Shown here in pieces: positions 45,555-56,552 of a stretch of DNA of 64,000 nt. Each line of letters begins with the position of its first letter. Positions within the stretch are counted from its first letter, which is position 1. The notes beneath the pieces are model-generated. The model saw only the letters and a list, made by a program, of their open reading frames with translations, had not been told where the DNA came from and made no database searches. Source of the DNA: Macrolepiota albuminosa (lineage: Eukaryota > Basidiomycota > Agaricomycetes > Agaricales > Agaricaceae); the NCBI GenBank assembly GCA_027475525.1, contig JAMWFC010000090.1, positions 930,001 through 994,000 on the forward strand, in the 5' to 3' direction. The position numbers were made by a program, and so were the translations under genes.

Positions 45555-46194
45555 ACCCAGTGTTAGGTACGATCGTCATCAGTGAATTGAACGTGACGTT
45601 CACTATTTGTAAGGACATTATCAAGCGACTGTTGACCAAATTTACTTACAGCTTTTTTTTGAGTTACACATATCTTCGGACCTTCATAAGGATAAAGGTC
45701 ACGCTTCCTTTCGCTGCATTGAATTATGTGAAAAAGAAGTCCAATTCTTTCCCGTAAAATGGTTCACACATGGTCGGGAGAGCGGAGTTTAAAACCTCAG
45801 CGCTCACGCTTGGTGTTTTAATGTAGTGAGACGCTTTTCATTTCTGCATGCCCGTCTTGAACGTTTGAACAGTGATACGAACGTAAAATAGCTCTCACGG
45901 ACTTGCCATATAATATGACTGACAACCGTGAACCATGAACAGCCTAGAGATATGTGATACATATTGAATATTGCGGGACAATTCTCCGTATTGGAGTGCC
46001 CATATTAATTTCGGGCCGACAACCAGCATAAGATGTGTGGATTTTTTGTTAACCTGTTCAAGTGCCTCATAAGCGATGTCATGGACTGTCATTCCTCGGA
46101 TTCAATTGTTGATTAATCATATGCCATGGTTCGACGACCCGGTATATATTTCGACAGGGTACGCGTCCTTTCTTTGACATTCGTCTTTGTGACT
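45555..46194. other. Upstream region of the oxidoreductase gene
   Basis: No gene supported. A TATATATT-like stretch at about 46142-46149 lies some 50 bp before the ATG at 46195 and could be a core promoter element; this is weak. The minus-strand ORF 46092-45895 has no recognisable feature. Confidence 0.4.
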
Positions 46195-48223
46195 ATGTTA
46201 CTCGATTACCTGCTTGCTGGGATCTCTCTGGCCACCTATGTCTTTGCTCATTCCTCAGGTCACCAATCAGACCTAGGCAAACGAATCTTCACCGTTTGTA
46301 CGCAGATTGAAGATGAAACATCTTCTGCAACGTCCGTTTTCTATCCAGGTGGGCCTTAGAGGGTTGTCGCCCTGAATGTACTGAGCGCGCTGTTTGTTAA
46401 CTTTAATCAGGCGATCTCCTGGGGCGTTATGTTGCTGATATCTCACACTGGGCAAGTTCAAGCACACAGTTTGCAAAATGTAGTGTCAGGCCTGGAACTG
46501 CGGAGGATCTGGCTAAAACCGTAAACCCTGCCTCACTTTTTTGATTGGAAACTCATCTTGAAATATATTTTTATCAGCTTCAAATAGTCGGATCCACGCA
46601 GACACCGTTTGCAGTACGTCGTTTCCTTTGGTCGCCTCAGGAACTTATGGACTCTTCTACACTTATCTCAGGTGAAAGGCGGTGGACACACTTCTAATCC
46701 TGGCTTCTCCTCCACCGAAGGTGTTCACATCAGCATGACGCCTTTCTCCCAAGTTACCTATGACGCTGCAACACAGACTGCGACTATTGGTGCCGGGCTA
46801 ATCTGGGACGATGTGTATGCTGCACTCGCTCCGTATGGCGTCAATGTCGTTGGCGGGCGCGTCACTGGCGTTGGTGTAGCCGGTTTCACGCTTGGCGGAG
46901 GTTCTGCAAGCCATTTGAGTTTCCCCCCCTGGAGATGCTGATGCTTGACTCAGGGTACTCATGGTTGACGAACCAATACGGTTTGACAATTGACACTGTC
47001 TTAGAATTCGAGATCGTGAAACCTAACGGGGACATTGTGAATGTAACGGAGTCGTCGGATCCCGATCTGTTCTTCGGACTGAAGGTAAATTTGCCATTCA
47101 ATGATCTTGTTCTTCAGATTTATCAAGTCATACATACCCAGGGAGGAATGAATAACTTTGTAAGCAGTGTATATGATCAATGTTACTATTCCAGTTTGCA
47201 ATGAACGAGGTAGGGCATCGTCACCCGTTTCATGCTCAAAACCTTCCCTCAGGGCCAAGTTTGGGTAAAGTATTCGAGTCTCTTTTTTAAATGCATCGGC
47301 TAAAGTCTTCTGGTAGGCTGGTTCAATAACTTATACAGTCGAACACATTCCTAGTGTCGCGGAAGCACTTGCCAAGTTCTCTTCCACAGTCACTGATCCA
47401 AAAGCAGCGATAATCGCCACATACAACTTCCTTCTTGGACAGGTATGGACATTTGATCGAGTCGTAACCAAGACTGATGTTTTCTAGCCTGGAATTATAC
47501 TACTAGTTTTTTATGATGATCCTGTACAACCTGTCGGCATCTTTGATGACTTTTTGGGCATTCCTCACTTGACGAACGACGTATCCACTCGTGATTTCGC
47601 GTCTTTCGTCGGTGGTGTGCCCGCAAATGCCACATCCGGAGAGCGGTATGTTAGAGAGCCCTTCGTATTGCTAACAACTAACTGTCCTTCGTATGAAGTG
47701 CTATTTTTCAGAGTGTTTCATTGACTGAATACACCCCAACTCTGCTTGAGGCGATCTACAACGAAACTGTCGTATGTTTTCTATATCTTGTTCCCATATT
47801 TCCAGGTCGTGCTTACTGTGTGACTCGAAGTTCTGGGGATCAAGATTAAGTCTACTTAGTGGCACGTTCATCTCTTACGATGTCGAGCCTTTCCTTTCCA
47901 CACTCTTCTCACACGGGTCTCACTCTGCCTACCCACCATCACGGAACCAAGGCCTCTCTCCTTTCAACATCTATTTTGCCTGGACGGCTTCCCTCTCTGA
48001 TGATGAGTTTCATGAGGCCGCAAGGCAGAGTGCAGCACAAGTCAAGGCTGTGGCTATAGCCGAAGGCCAAGACATTTCAGACGTCGCGATATATACTAAC
48101 TATGCAATCTATGATACGCCGTTGGAGGGACTCTATGGGTCGAATGTGCCGAGGCTGAAGGCGCTTAAAGCATCTGTTGACCCTACGAATGTCATGGGGC
48201 TTGCAGGAGGCTTCAAGCTTTAA
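46195..48223 (+). CDS. Secreted FAD-linked oxidoreductase (VAO/BBE-like), 11 exons
   Basis: Exons 46195-46348, 46411-46520, 46578-46613, 46672-46900, 46954-47084, 47142-47159, 47214-47264, 47317-47442, 47488-47645, 47699-47771, 47831-48223; all introns GT-AG; 492 residues, no stop. Start at MLLDYLLAGISLATYVFA, a signal peptide (an in-frame Met 23 codons upstream is less likely). FAD domain: VKGGGHTSNPGF, whose His would hold FAD covalently, and GRVTGVGVAGFTLGG. The second (Cys) FAD link of bicovalent relatives is not seen (Arg there). C-terminus NYAIYDTPLEGLYG and DPTNVMGLAGGFKL is the BBE end that packs on FAD. It probably oxidises an alcohol or sugar-like substrate with O2; the substrate is unknown. 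Confidence 0.93.
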
Positions 48224-50517
48224 AATAGAAACAATTCATGACCTTGTTAGAAATTCTAACCACTTATTGCACCCTCAGTCCGGTATCATTGACTGAGGGT
48301 ACTGTCTAAGTACAGTCCGTTTATCTATGTAAGAATGTAAAAAATGTGGCCATTGTCCACTGTTCCGAGGTCTACTTTAGTAGACCGAGGTTTTACTACC
48401 TGCTTTGGTGTGCATTTTGTCATCGAAATTTGTGCCCCTCGTGTGACTTTGGCTAATGCCATACCTCTTCCCTTCCAGCTATTTCTACTGGCCATGTCCT
48501 TGAAATTTGCTCCCTATTGGCTATCTTTACTGGCTATTTCTGCCAGCTATTTCTACTGGCTATTACCACCATGTCCTCAAAATTTGCTCTCTTTTGGCTA
48601 TCTTTACTGGCTATTATGTGTCTTTAAAATTTGCTCCTCTCTTCTGCTATCTCTGCTGAGTAATTAATCAATTTTTTTATGTTGAAGGATCATACTTTTA
48701 TTTTCTATATATCTATATTTTAAGTTGTTTTTTTCTGTGCTGAGTGCATTATTGTTTTTTTTTTCACATATATATGTATTTTTTTTGTTTCATGTTGTTA
48801 AATGCCTTGTTTATTATTGTAATTTATTATATCTAGTACCTAGAAAGAGGAGCATGCATGAAAATTGTACAATTATGTGATAATTTTTTTTTGTTCTAGC
48901 AGTCATTATTTTGTTCTCTTCATTTATTTTCATCAGACCACATTGTCTTTGGTATTCATAAAACTTGTTGAATTATTTTTTCTATAAGCTTGTATAGATC
49001 CAGTTTTCTGTCTAATAGTAGTTTATGTAAGCTGTTGCTTCTGTAATGGTTTATTTCTTGATCAATCTCTGATCTGGAAGATACCATCTGGGTGCAGAGG
49101 AGGTTATAGTATTGTGGGGCCTTATCAGAAGTTATGGCTTAGAAGAAGCCAATAGGCAATCGGTCTTCTAAGACCTACACCAACCAAAACACTGGCAAGC
49201 ATTGCTGAGAGTAGAAGAGTCAGGAGTAAATAGGGATGGCACAATAACGGCGGATAAGTGAGAAATACTATACCTTACTATACCATGTGACCTAGGACAC
49301 AATACTCAAGCAATATGCACATAAAAATAGGTCTCAAAAAATAAAAGGGTTTATTATTATTATTATCATCATCATCATCAATCTCTGAAATTGCATTTTG
49401 ACATCTTGATTGAGTTTATAAATTTGCTTTCTTTTAGTATTTTATACCTAGTTGTAAGTCTCTTATTTACATTAACTGATATACTTAATATATTGAAATA
49501 AATAATTGGAGGGGCTATTAGAAACTGAGAAACTTTGATTAATCATCTTGGATATAAATTATACCTTGTGCTTATATAGCACCAAAAAATACATACAAGT
49601 AGCAGATTCATTTCTCACTTTTGGCATAGTTTGTTGTAGGACTCAAACTATTTCTGTTTACAGGCTATAAATGTGAAGCCACAATTGCAGAGAGATACAT
49701 TTGTTTCTGTATAGAAGTCATATTGATGTCAATATCTTCTATGCATACAGAGACAATAATGAAAATTGAAGGCTTTGAAGTTAAGTCTCTATGTTTTATT
49801 TGTCTACTTATCAATACATATCATGCTATCCAATTCTTGGATTTATGTTGATAGACACTAATATATATGATCAACTTCCTCAATCAATGAGAAACTCCTC
49901 TCTTCAAACTGTTGAGAGAAATTCCACTAGGCTACTATTGGAATTTCTCTCAACACAAACTCACTCAAAAGCTCAACTCATTTAAATTTGATCTCAAGTT
50001 TCATATAAATAGTAGCTAGAATATCTCTCTTTGCTTCAGTAATTCTGCCATTAGTTTCTTTTTGACTATTCAATCTTATAAACAGTTATTGACAAAACTC
50101 TACTATAGACCTTGGTATTGCCATGCACTGCAGCAGCCCATTCCTATTGATACAGTAACTAAAGTATGGTGGCACAATGCAGCAACAATGCAGGAGTGGC
50201 CCTGGCTAGGGAGTGTGTGTGATAATGTGAAGATTCTCAACTCTCTTATTTCTCACTCCCTCATCCAAGTAAGTGAAAGGGTTCTTTACAAGGTTGAATG
50301 TCTTGAGTTTCCCTAAAATTTGTGACAAATCATGTGAAATTCTTGAAGTTTCTGGAAGGTTCCTTAGTACTTGTCTTGTCTCATTTACTTTTTTCAATTA
50401 CTATTCACAACTTCAAACTTGTCTGTTTTGTTACCATTGTCTGTTATCTGCTACTCAGAAACTATTTGTTATATTGGTATGTTTTTTGTTACTACTGCTT
50501 TAATTTTTTACAAGTTG
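48224..50517. other. AT-rich region with no gene seen
   Basis: Holds pyrimidine-rich repeats of TTGGCTATCTTTACTGGC-type (48478-48660), long T runs near 48740-48790, and a stretch at about 49080-49380 that ends in an A-rich and simple-repeat tail, possibly the 3' end of a non-LTR retrotransposon. ORFs here are short and unsupported. Confidence 0.5.
49350..49381. repeat. Microsatellite (TTA)n(TCA)n
   Basis: TTATTATTATTATTATCATC continues as TCA repeats directly after CTCAAAAAATAAAAGGG. It may be the tail of a retroposed element. Confidence 0.8.
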
Positions 50518-50672
50518 CGCCGTGTGCCTTCAGCACACAGCTAGCATCTTATTGGGGGCTTTGCCCCCAAACCCCTCTCAACTAAGCCTCCACTCGCCGT
50601 GTGCCTTCAGCACACAGCTAGCATCTTATTGGGGGCTTTGCCCCCAAACCCCTCTCAACTAAGCCTCCACTC
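50518..50672. repeat. 77-bp tandem duplication K
   Basis: 50518-50594 repeated exactly at 50595-50671 in the Helitron relic. It doubles the hairpin and G-rich terminal block. Confidence 0.93.
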
Positions 50673-50766
50673 TAAACTCACTTTGTTTGGTTAGGGCTCT
50701 AAGTATGTATAAGTCATTCAGCCTCCACCTTAACCTCACTTTGTTCAGTTTCAGTTAAGGCCTCAG
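50518..50766 (-). mobile_element. Relic of a Helitron 3' end, inverted
   Basis: The minus strand has the subterminal unit CCCTAACCAAACAAAGTGAG, the TTGGGGGCAAAGCCCCCAA hairpin and a final GTGTGC TGAA GGCACAC hairpin, in the same order as 41060-41449. No coding sequence is left. LTR-A copy 3 begins at 50767. Confidence 0.75.
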
Positions 50767-51420
50767 TGATGATACCAACTGTGGTTGGATGTGCTGGATA
50801 TTGATGCAGTACAACACCATCTCCAGTGCCTGGCATGGATAGTTGTGAGGAGTCCTGACAGAGTCCTGGTATGCTCAAGCAAATGTGATAAAACAACACA
50901 CTAGATGATAGCGCCTTGAATGCTACCTAGCAAACTATAAGTGCTGTAGCTTAAGCAAAGATATAGAAAAGTGTCAGGGGACTCCTCATTTCTTTCTTCT
51001 TTCACTCCTTATCTCTTCATCTCCTTTTATTCATTCTCTTATTTCTTCTGACATTATTTTATTTTACTGTTTTTATTTTTTCAACACTATCTGTTAGTAC
51101 TATTCTCAGCTCTTGAGGTGCTCTGGTTCTTTAGCTACCATTCAGACAAGTGTGGGCTCCTCAGCACCACTTCCAGACTGCTTACATAAGCCAGAGTTTG
51201 TCAGAGTTTGCCTCTTATTTGTGCAATTGTTTGTGTAGGAAATTTTTGAGTTTTTAAGGTTTTGTTGTACTGTACAGTTGTTTTCCATGCTTCAGAGGCC
51301 CCAGAAGCGTCCAACCTAGCATAAGGAATCCTTAGACTTGTTCTCTTTGGATCTTCCTCTGCCAGGTGAGTAGCTATCATGATATTGTCAGTATATATTC
51401 TAATATACTTTAGATCTCCC

Positions 51421-52247
51421 TGTCATGACCCGTCACTCCGTCACCCCAGCCCGCCACCCCGGCACACCACGCAAACCCCGACGCGCCCCCTTGCCTGGGG
51501 CCCTCACGACGCATGCAGGCGCCCACCCAGTCAGGGGACCCACCCCGGCGCCTGCGCCCTGTACCCCGGGCCCCATCAATCGCCCGGTACCAACCAACAG
51601 GGCCCGACCGATCCCCCAGCGCCACACCCGCACCCGGACAATACGCCGCACAGGACTCAACCGGGACAATACAGCACACAGGACTGGACACGCGAAGCCT
51701 AGCCCCGGAACTTACCCAGGCACCCCGGACCTTAGCCGCCGAAGGTATATAGCTGGTAGCCAGTAAACCGTTATGGTAGTCTTGATATTGCTATAAACTC
51801 ATCTCTATACTCTCTTGTCTATTTCGTACTTATCTCAATCTATCTGTCTTACTCTCTCAAGTCTCCCGGCCTTCTAAAAGTCTCACTTCAATTCTAACTT
51901 AGTCTCCCGGTTCCATCTATCTGTCTTACTCTCTCAAGTCTCCCGGCCTTCTAAAAGTCTCACTTCAATTCTAACTTAGTCTCCCGGTTCCAGTCTCAGT
52001 CTCCCGGTCTCAGTCCCTTCCTCCGATCACCCCTCTGCCCTAACAAGGCTCCGCCCACTCCCACCCCGTATTCCGGACTTAGCCCGGGATCCTGCTCTAC
52101 CTCCTCCTACGAACTCCGGCACTCCGTAGCCACCCTGCGCCCTACCCAAAACTCTGGAACTCACCCGGAGACTCTCCGTAGACTTCAAGTCTGCCTAATA
52201 AGGACCCGCTTGCCCCCGGAGGCCCCCGTCGTCAGCGGAACCTGACA
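51421..52247 (+). mobile_element. Solo LTR-C, copy 2, GC-rich
   Basis: TGTCATGACCCG to GAACCTGACA, flanked by CTCCC at 51416-51420 and 52248-52252, a perfect 5-bp target duplication. Length 827, or 750 without duplication L. It is strikingly GC- and CpG-rich for this window, so probably the youngest insertion, not yet eroded. The overlapping ORFs in several frames are an effect of base composition. Confidence 0.9.
51838..51992. repeat. 77-bp tandem duplication L
   Basis: 51838-51914 repeated exactly at 51915-51991 inside LTR-C copy 2. Removing one copy brings the LTR to 750 bp, close to the 754 bp of the other. Confidence 0.95.
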
Positions 52248-53183
52248 CTCCCTCTGCTAGCTGTATGACTGAGCTACAGCCTCTAGAGGTTGCCCTTACA
52301 AAAGAAAGACAAATAGCATAGTGTAATGTGCCTGTAAGTGGCACTGTAAATGAAAAAGACAAGATAGATAAGGCTACCACCCAACTTAGTAATGAAGTTA
52401 GGTCAAGCTAGTGCAATTTGAACGCTAAGTGTAACTAAGTGCTCCAAAGGTTACGATTTGTTGTTATATATATGTGAAGTAGCTATCTTTTATACTATGT
52501 GCTACTGTATTTTCCAAAATAAGTCTATTTGCAGTATTACCACTTAGCACCTCTCCTTGTGGTTTCCACTAATGGTGACTTGCCAACAGCGACCAGCAGC
52601 ACATGAATGATGGCAACCAACAGTGACTCTAAATTGACTTGGAATTATATGAGTCTGCTCACTTTTAATATAATTTTAATTGGCCAGGCCACTCTGGAAT
52701 ATGGTCAGAAAATCCTTGACAAATACTGTGAGTACTAATGTCAGCGCTATGCATTGTATCAATTCCTGATAGGCCCAAATGTTAGATTTGAGTATATTCT
52801 ATGCTGTTGTCATTGATTCTTTTAGACTTCTGATTGAAGTGTCTTGTCAACTGGCAGTGTCTAATACTAACCTCTTTTGGAATTGATCAGGATTTGGTCA
52901 GAGTTACTTTCCTATCTTTGTGCTAGTACTATAGGTTCAAAATCTCCTAAATCTTTGAAGTCAACTGATAGTGTATGTTGAAAGACTAATAAATGCTGGA
53001 TAAGGCTGATAAGTAGAGTTTGCAATGGGGCACTAAAGTCAGAGATATCCTGAGCTCTAAACACTCACTAGAGTCTTTAGTATGTAAAATGTCAGTAAGC
53101 CTATAATGTCCCTTGATGTGCTCAGCCTGAGTAGAAGCCTATCATTGGTATTTCTCAACTCAGTGCTCAATTCTAAAAGTAGT

Positions 53184-53870
53184 ATTGCAAGCTAAACTAA
53201 ATTTTTTAGATTTTTTTAAACATTTATCACTCTCAAAAAAACTAAAAACCAGTGTATCAGTAGCCTTTAATTTTTTTTTCTGATTTTTCAGTGATTTTTC
53301 AAAAAGTCTTTAAATATTTTCTATTAGTATCAAAAGGGTAATTCTTTATTCAATCTTTTTGTTTTTCAACTCAAGCCTTGAATTCAACTTCAATATTATT
53401 ATTAATTTGTTAATATTTTATGTTCTGAGTAGTTAAAAGCTCAAATATAATCTCAACTTTACTTTTTTAAGTGCAAGACATTTAGCTCAAGCCACATTTT
53501 ATTTGACTCAGTGCAAACCTGTCAAAGTATTATTGTAAGCTAAATTGAATTTTTCAAATGTTTTTCAACATTTATCATTCTTAAAAAAACAGTGTATTAG
53601 TAGCTCTTAAGTTTTTCTGATTTTTCAGTAATTTTTCAGGAAGTCTTTAAGCATTTTCTACCAATTGAAAAACAGACTAAAAAGGCAATTTTTATTCAAT
53701 CTTTTTGTTTTTTAACTCAAGCTTTAAATTCAAGTTTGATATTATTATTAATTTGTTGATATTTTATGTTCTGAGTAATTAAAAGCTCAAATACTATCTT
53801 AGCCTTACTTTTTTAAGTGCAAGAAATTCAGCTCAAATCACATTTTATTTGACTTAAACTTATTCAATAT
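53184..53870. repeat. Diverged tandem duplication, period about 348 bp
   Basis: Blocks such as CTGATTTTTCAG, ATTATTATTAATTTGTT, ATTTTATGTTCTGAGTA and TACTTTTTTAAGTGCAAG recur in the same order 348 bp apart, with many substitutions. Very AT-rich, no coding capacity. Confidence 0.8.
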
Positions 53871-53951
53871 TGACATTATATATATAACATTAATTTATTA
53901 ACTCTGCACTATATGAATCTTCAATAAAATATGTTCAAGACATACATTGGA

Positions 53952-54233
53952 TGCAAGGAGTAACTTAAAAACATGGTAAAAATAATCCAATTAATTTCAG
54001 AATTTGATTTGAATAGTTAAGCATTTCAACTGAACTTGGAAAAATAAAAAAACTAATTTTCACAGAAGGCTTGCTCTGGTTCTTAGGCTTAATAATGACC
54101 AATATAGTCCCCTTGAATATATTTGAGCATTAGACCAAGTGCTATTCAAAATATAATTATATAATTTTGACAGAAAAAAATCAGTAATTGCATTATTTTT
54201 TACATTGTTTTGACAAAGAATATTATTTCTGCA
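53952..54233. mobile_element. MITE-like inverted-repeat element, copy 2 (282 bp)
   Basis: Right end, read inward, is TGCAGAAATAATATTCTTTG then TCAAAACAATG, matching copy 1 (45221-45554) with several transitions. The left arm (TGCAAGGAG...) shares AATAATCCAATTAATTTCAG. The middle (GCTTGCTCTGGTTCTTAGGC) also matches copy 1, so it is a real family. Confidence 0.75.
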
Positions 54234-54814
54234 TAAGCAGAGTAATATGCATGGAAAGAGCTGAAAATCTGATGTGCATAGTCACAATTTCAAAGTTAGC
54301 TTATTTGATAAGCTGCTGACAAAGATTAGCTAAGATTTTGATATTCTGACAAATCTTAGATCAGCAGTGCCAAAAAAGAGTCAAGTTCATATAGGTTAAC
54401 CTTAAAGATGGTGAGGGTGACTCTGACATATCAACGGACACATCATCAGTATGATCAACTTGATTGAAAGGGCCAATGGGCCTACATCAACTATGTTTTG
54501 CTTTAGAGCAAAATTCTTGTTTTGTTGAAATAAATGAACTATGATTACCAGTGCCAAATTATAACTTATGTTGTTGATACAATTCGTTAATTCTTCTCTT
54601 ATCCTCATATCAAGTCATATGTATCTCATATTTCTTCCACTCCTAGACATTGTTACCAATAGGTAGACTTAGAGAAGAAGATTGTTGAGAGGGTGAAGAC
54701 TAGAATTAAAAAGCCATTACATCAAAAAGTAGTAGAAGATTTTCTTTGTCATCAGCTGCCATGCCTTCATCTGTCTCTTCTGTTGTCACAACAAATAGCA
54801 GTGGAAGGTTTTCT
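54234..54814. other. Spacer with no supported gene
   Basis: AT-rich; only short open frames. On the minus strand, coding-like text may continue from the remnant at 54815, but it is full of stops. Confidence 0.4.
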
Positions 54815-56280
54815 TTATCCTTGGTTGCCATGTCTGCCCCTCCAGACTTCTGTTTGTTTACCATCACCAGCTGCCATAGTCTTGATCACTGTTAGTCTTT
54901 CTGCTCCTTCACCAACAATGAATAGAGGTGGCAAAGAATCATCATCCATCTTCTCTTCTACAGGAATGAACAAAAAGGGTAAATCATTGTCTTCCATCTC
55001 CTCTTTTGCAGAAATGAACAAAGATGGCAAAGATTTGTCTTCTATCTTATTTTCTGCAGAAATGAACAAAGACAGCAAAAATTCGTCTTTCATCTTGTCA
55101 TCCACTACAATAAACAAAGGAGGGATACCCTCTAAGTCAGGGTCACTAATAGATGAATTAGGAATATCTACCTGGTTGTCAGTTTTCCCCAGCTCTATGA
55201 ATGTTTGGCAGATATGAGCTGCTGAGGCAAAAAGATGCTGGAATGCTGGTTGAACTACAACATAAGAGTATTCCATTGTAGAACCATATACCAGTCCAGG
55301 TTTACTCTGACTGTAGAGGTGGTGGAATAGATAATGTGGGTTCAAAGGTTCAATATGCATCAAGGATGGCTATTGGAGAGAGTTGACATTGAAAAAAGTA
55401 GTACGATGGGCCATGGAGAGGCAGTCTTGAGGATCAGGCTGCCTACCATCAATACTGTTGGTATGGGACTTGATGCCTGTCAATTGGCCTATCCGAGCAA
55501 GATTCATGAACCTGGCAACAAAACTAACAATGGAAGCAGCAACAGACTTGCTGCCAGCAAACAGGCAAATCATATCATTGGCCATTGGGACATGTTCTGT
55601 TCTATCTAGCAACTGCCATTTATCTAGAGCTAGAAGCATTTGCTAAGGGCCCCTGGCAGATCTGCTACCTGCAAAGATACAAAGCAAATTGTCTGGTAGT
55701 GAGACGGACATTATTTCATCTGTGAATGGCAATGTCATGAGCAGCTGGCAGTTGCATGCCAAGAAGCTTTCAAAAGAGTGGAAGCCTTGCTGATGTACGA
55801 GAAGGCAATGCTCCAATGTTTCATTGCTTAAAATCTGAACATCCTCTTGGCCAATGTAGTTCTATCAATCATAGCCATACACATTTCTGATAAGACCTTG
55901 ATGGCCATCAACAAATTCTAGGATCTCTATAAGCAAGGTTTGCTGATTTTGGAGAGAGAAAAATCAGCTCATGCTTTTGATAATGTCTGGGATATTGCAG
56001 ACCACATTATTCAGTAATGCATCCCCCAGATATGACAATACAAAGTTCTATAGCACATATTTAGATCATAATATATTTACTTATTTTGAAGTTATCTTAC
56101 CAACTCCTTGTCTAGATGCTGGGTAATCCATGCCTTTTCCACTTCAAGACTTGGTGCAAGATTGCCAAATATAGAAAGTGCTGGATTGAGGCATGACTCA
56201 ATATAGTTAACAACTTCTTGCAAATTTTCTAGTATAGTAGCTTGGGACATGACATTGTGTAGTACAGAGATAGATGCCAT
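54815..56280 (-). pseudogene. Unknown coding remnant downstream of the KDZ gene
   Basis: Minus-strand pieces: MASISVLHNVMSQATILENL (from 56280), LLALDKWQLLDRTEHVPMAN with AASIVSFVARFMNLARIGQL (55639-55370), and MMHIEPLNPHYLFHHLYSQS, GSTMEYSYVVVQPAFQHLFA and SAAHICQTFIELGKTDNQVD (55363 down). The last part carries four 16-residue repeats (LFISAEEKMEDDSLP-like). Same strand as the KDZ transposase and behind it. I recognise no family. It may be part of the KDZ element or of an older gene. Confidence 0.4.
54930..55120. repeat. 48-bp coding repeats, four units
   Basis: GCAGAAATGAACAAAG recurs about every 48-60 bp. On the minus strand the units read LFISAENKIEDKSLPS, LFISAKEEMEDNDLPF and LFIPVEEKMDDDSLPP, which looks the more natural protein. 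Confidence 0.75.
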
Positions 56281-56411
56281 TGCACTGTTGCTTGTAGAAG
56301 TGGATACTACTATGTATCAGATTTTTGTGCCTTGTAAAACAAAAGTGATTTTCAACAATTCCATTGCATGTGACTGTCACAAATTCATTCCAATCATCTG
56401 CTGATGGCAGC

Positions 56412-56512
56412 AAGCTGCATCCATCAGTTCAATTCATCTTTGCATCCATCACATCAATCTGTTTCTGCATCCGTCATATTAATCCATCTCTGCATTCACC
56501 ATTTTCATAGCG
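56412..56512. repeat. 25-bp imperfect tandem repeats
   Basis: Four units of the type CTGCATCCATCACATCAATC lie just downstream of the KDZ reading frame. Confidence 0.7.
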
Positions 56513-56552
56513 GATCTCTTACAGTTTGGGGGGGAATAAAATTAGGAAGCAT

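Larger units (their letters stand above)
50972..52300 (+). mobile_element. Solo LTR-B, copy 3, with nested LTR-C
   Basis: TGTCAGGGGACTCC to GCCCTTACA, flanked by AAAG (50968-50971 and 52301-52304). Net of LTR-C it is about 497 bp; a small internal deletion (near 51190-51240) explains the shortfall from 518. Confidence 0.85.
50767..53145 (-). mobile_element. Solo LTR-A, copy 3, with two nested LTRs
   Basis: On the minus strand it runs TGATAGGCTTCTACTC (from 53145) to GGTATCATCA (at 50767). Removing the nested LTR-B block (50972-52300) and a 4-bp duplication leaves about 1046 bp, the same as copy 2. Flanks TCAG and TTGG do not match, so the target duplication has decayed. Confidence 0.8.

Noticed and set aside
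46125..46145. tRNA B-box-like GGTTCGACGACC
   Set aside because: Does not fit GGTTCGANNCC and no A box or cloverleaf could be built around it.
46861..46960. Apparent frameshift in the oxidoreductase after TLGGG
   Set aside because: A GT-AG intron at 46901-46953 restores GGGYSWLTNQYG exactly; the other apparent breaks are also introns.
51379..51766. Several overlapping long ORFs on both strands
   Set aside because: They come from the GC-rich LTR-C insertion, where stops are rare by composition.
54693..55217. 174-codon plus-strand ORF with Ser-rich repeats
   Set aside because: The minus strand over the same repeats gives a more protein-like sequence continuous with other minus-strand pieces.
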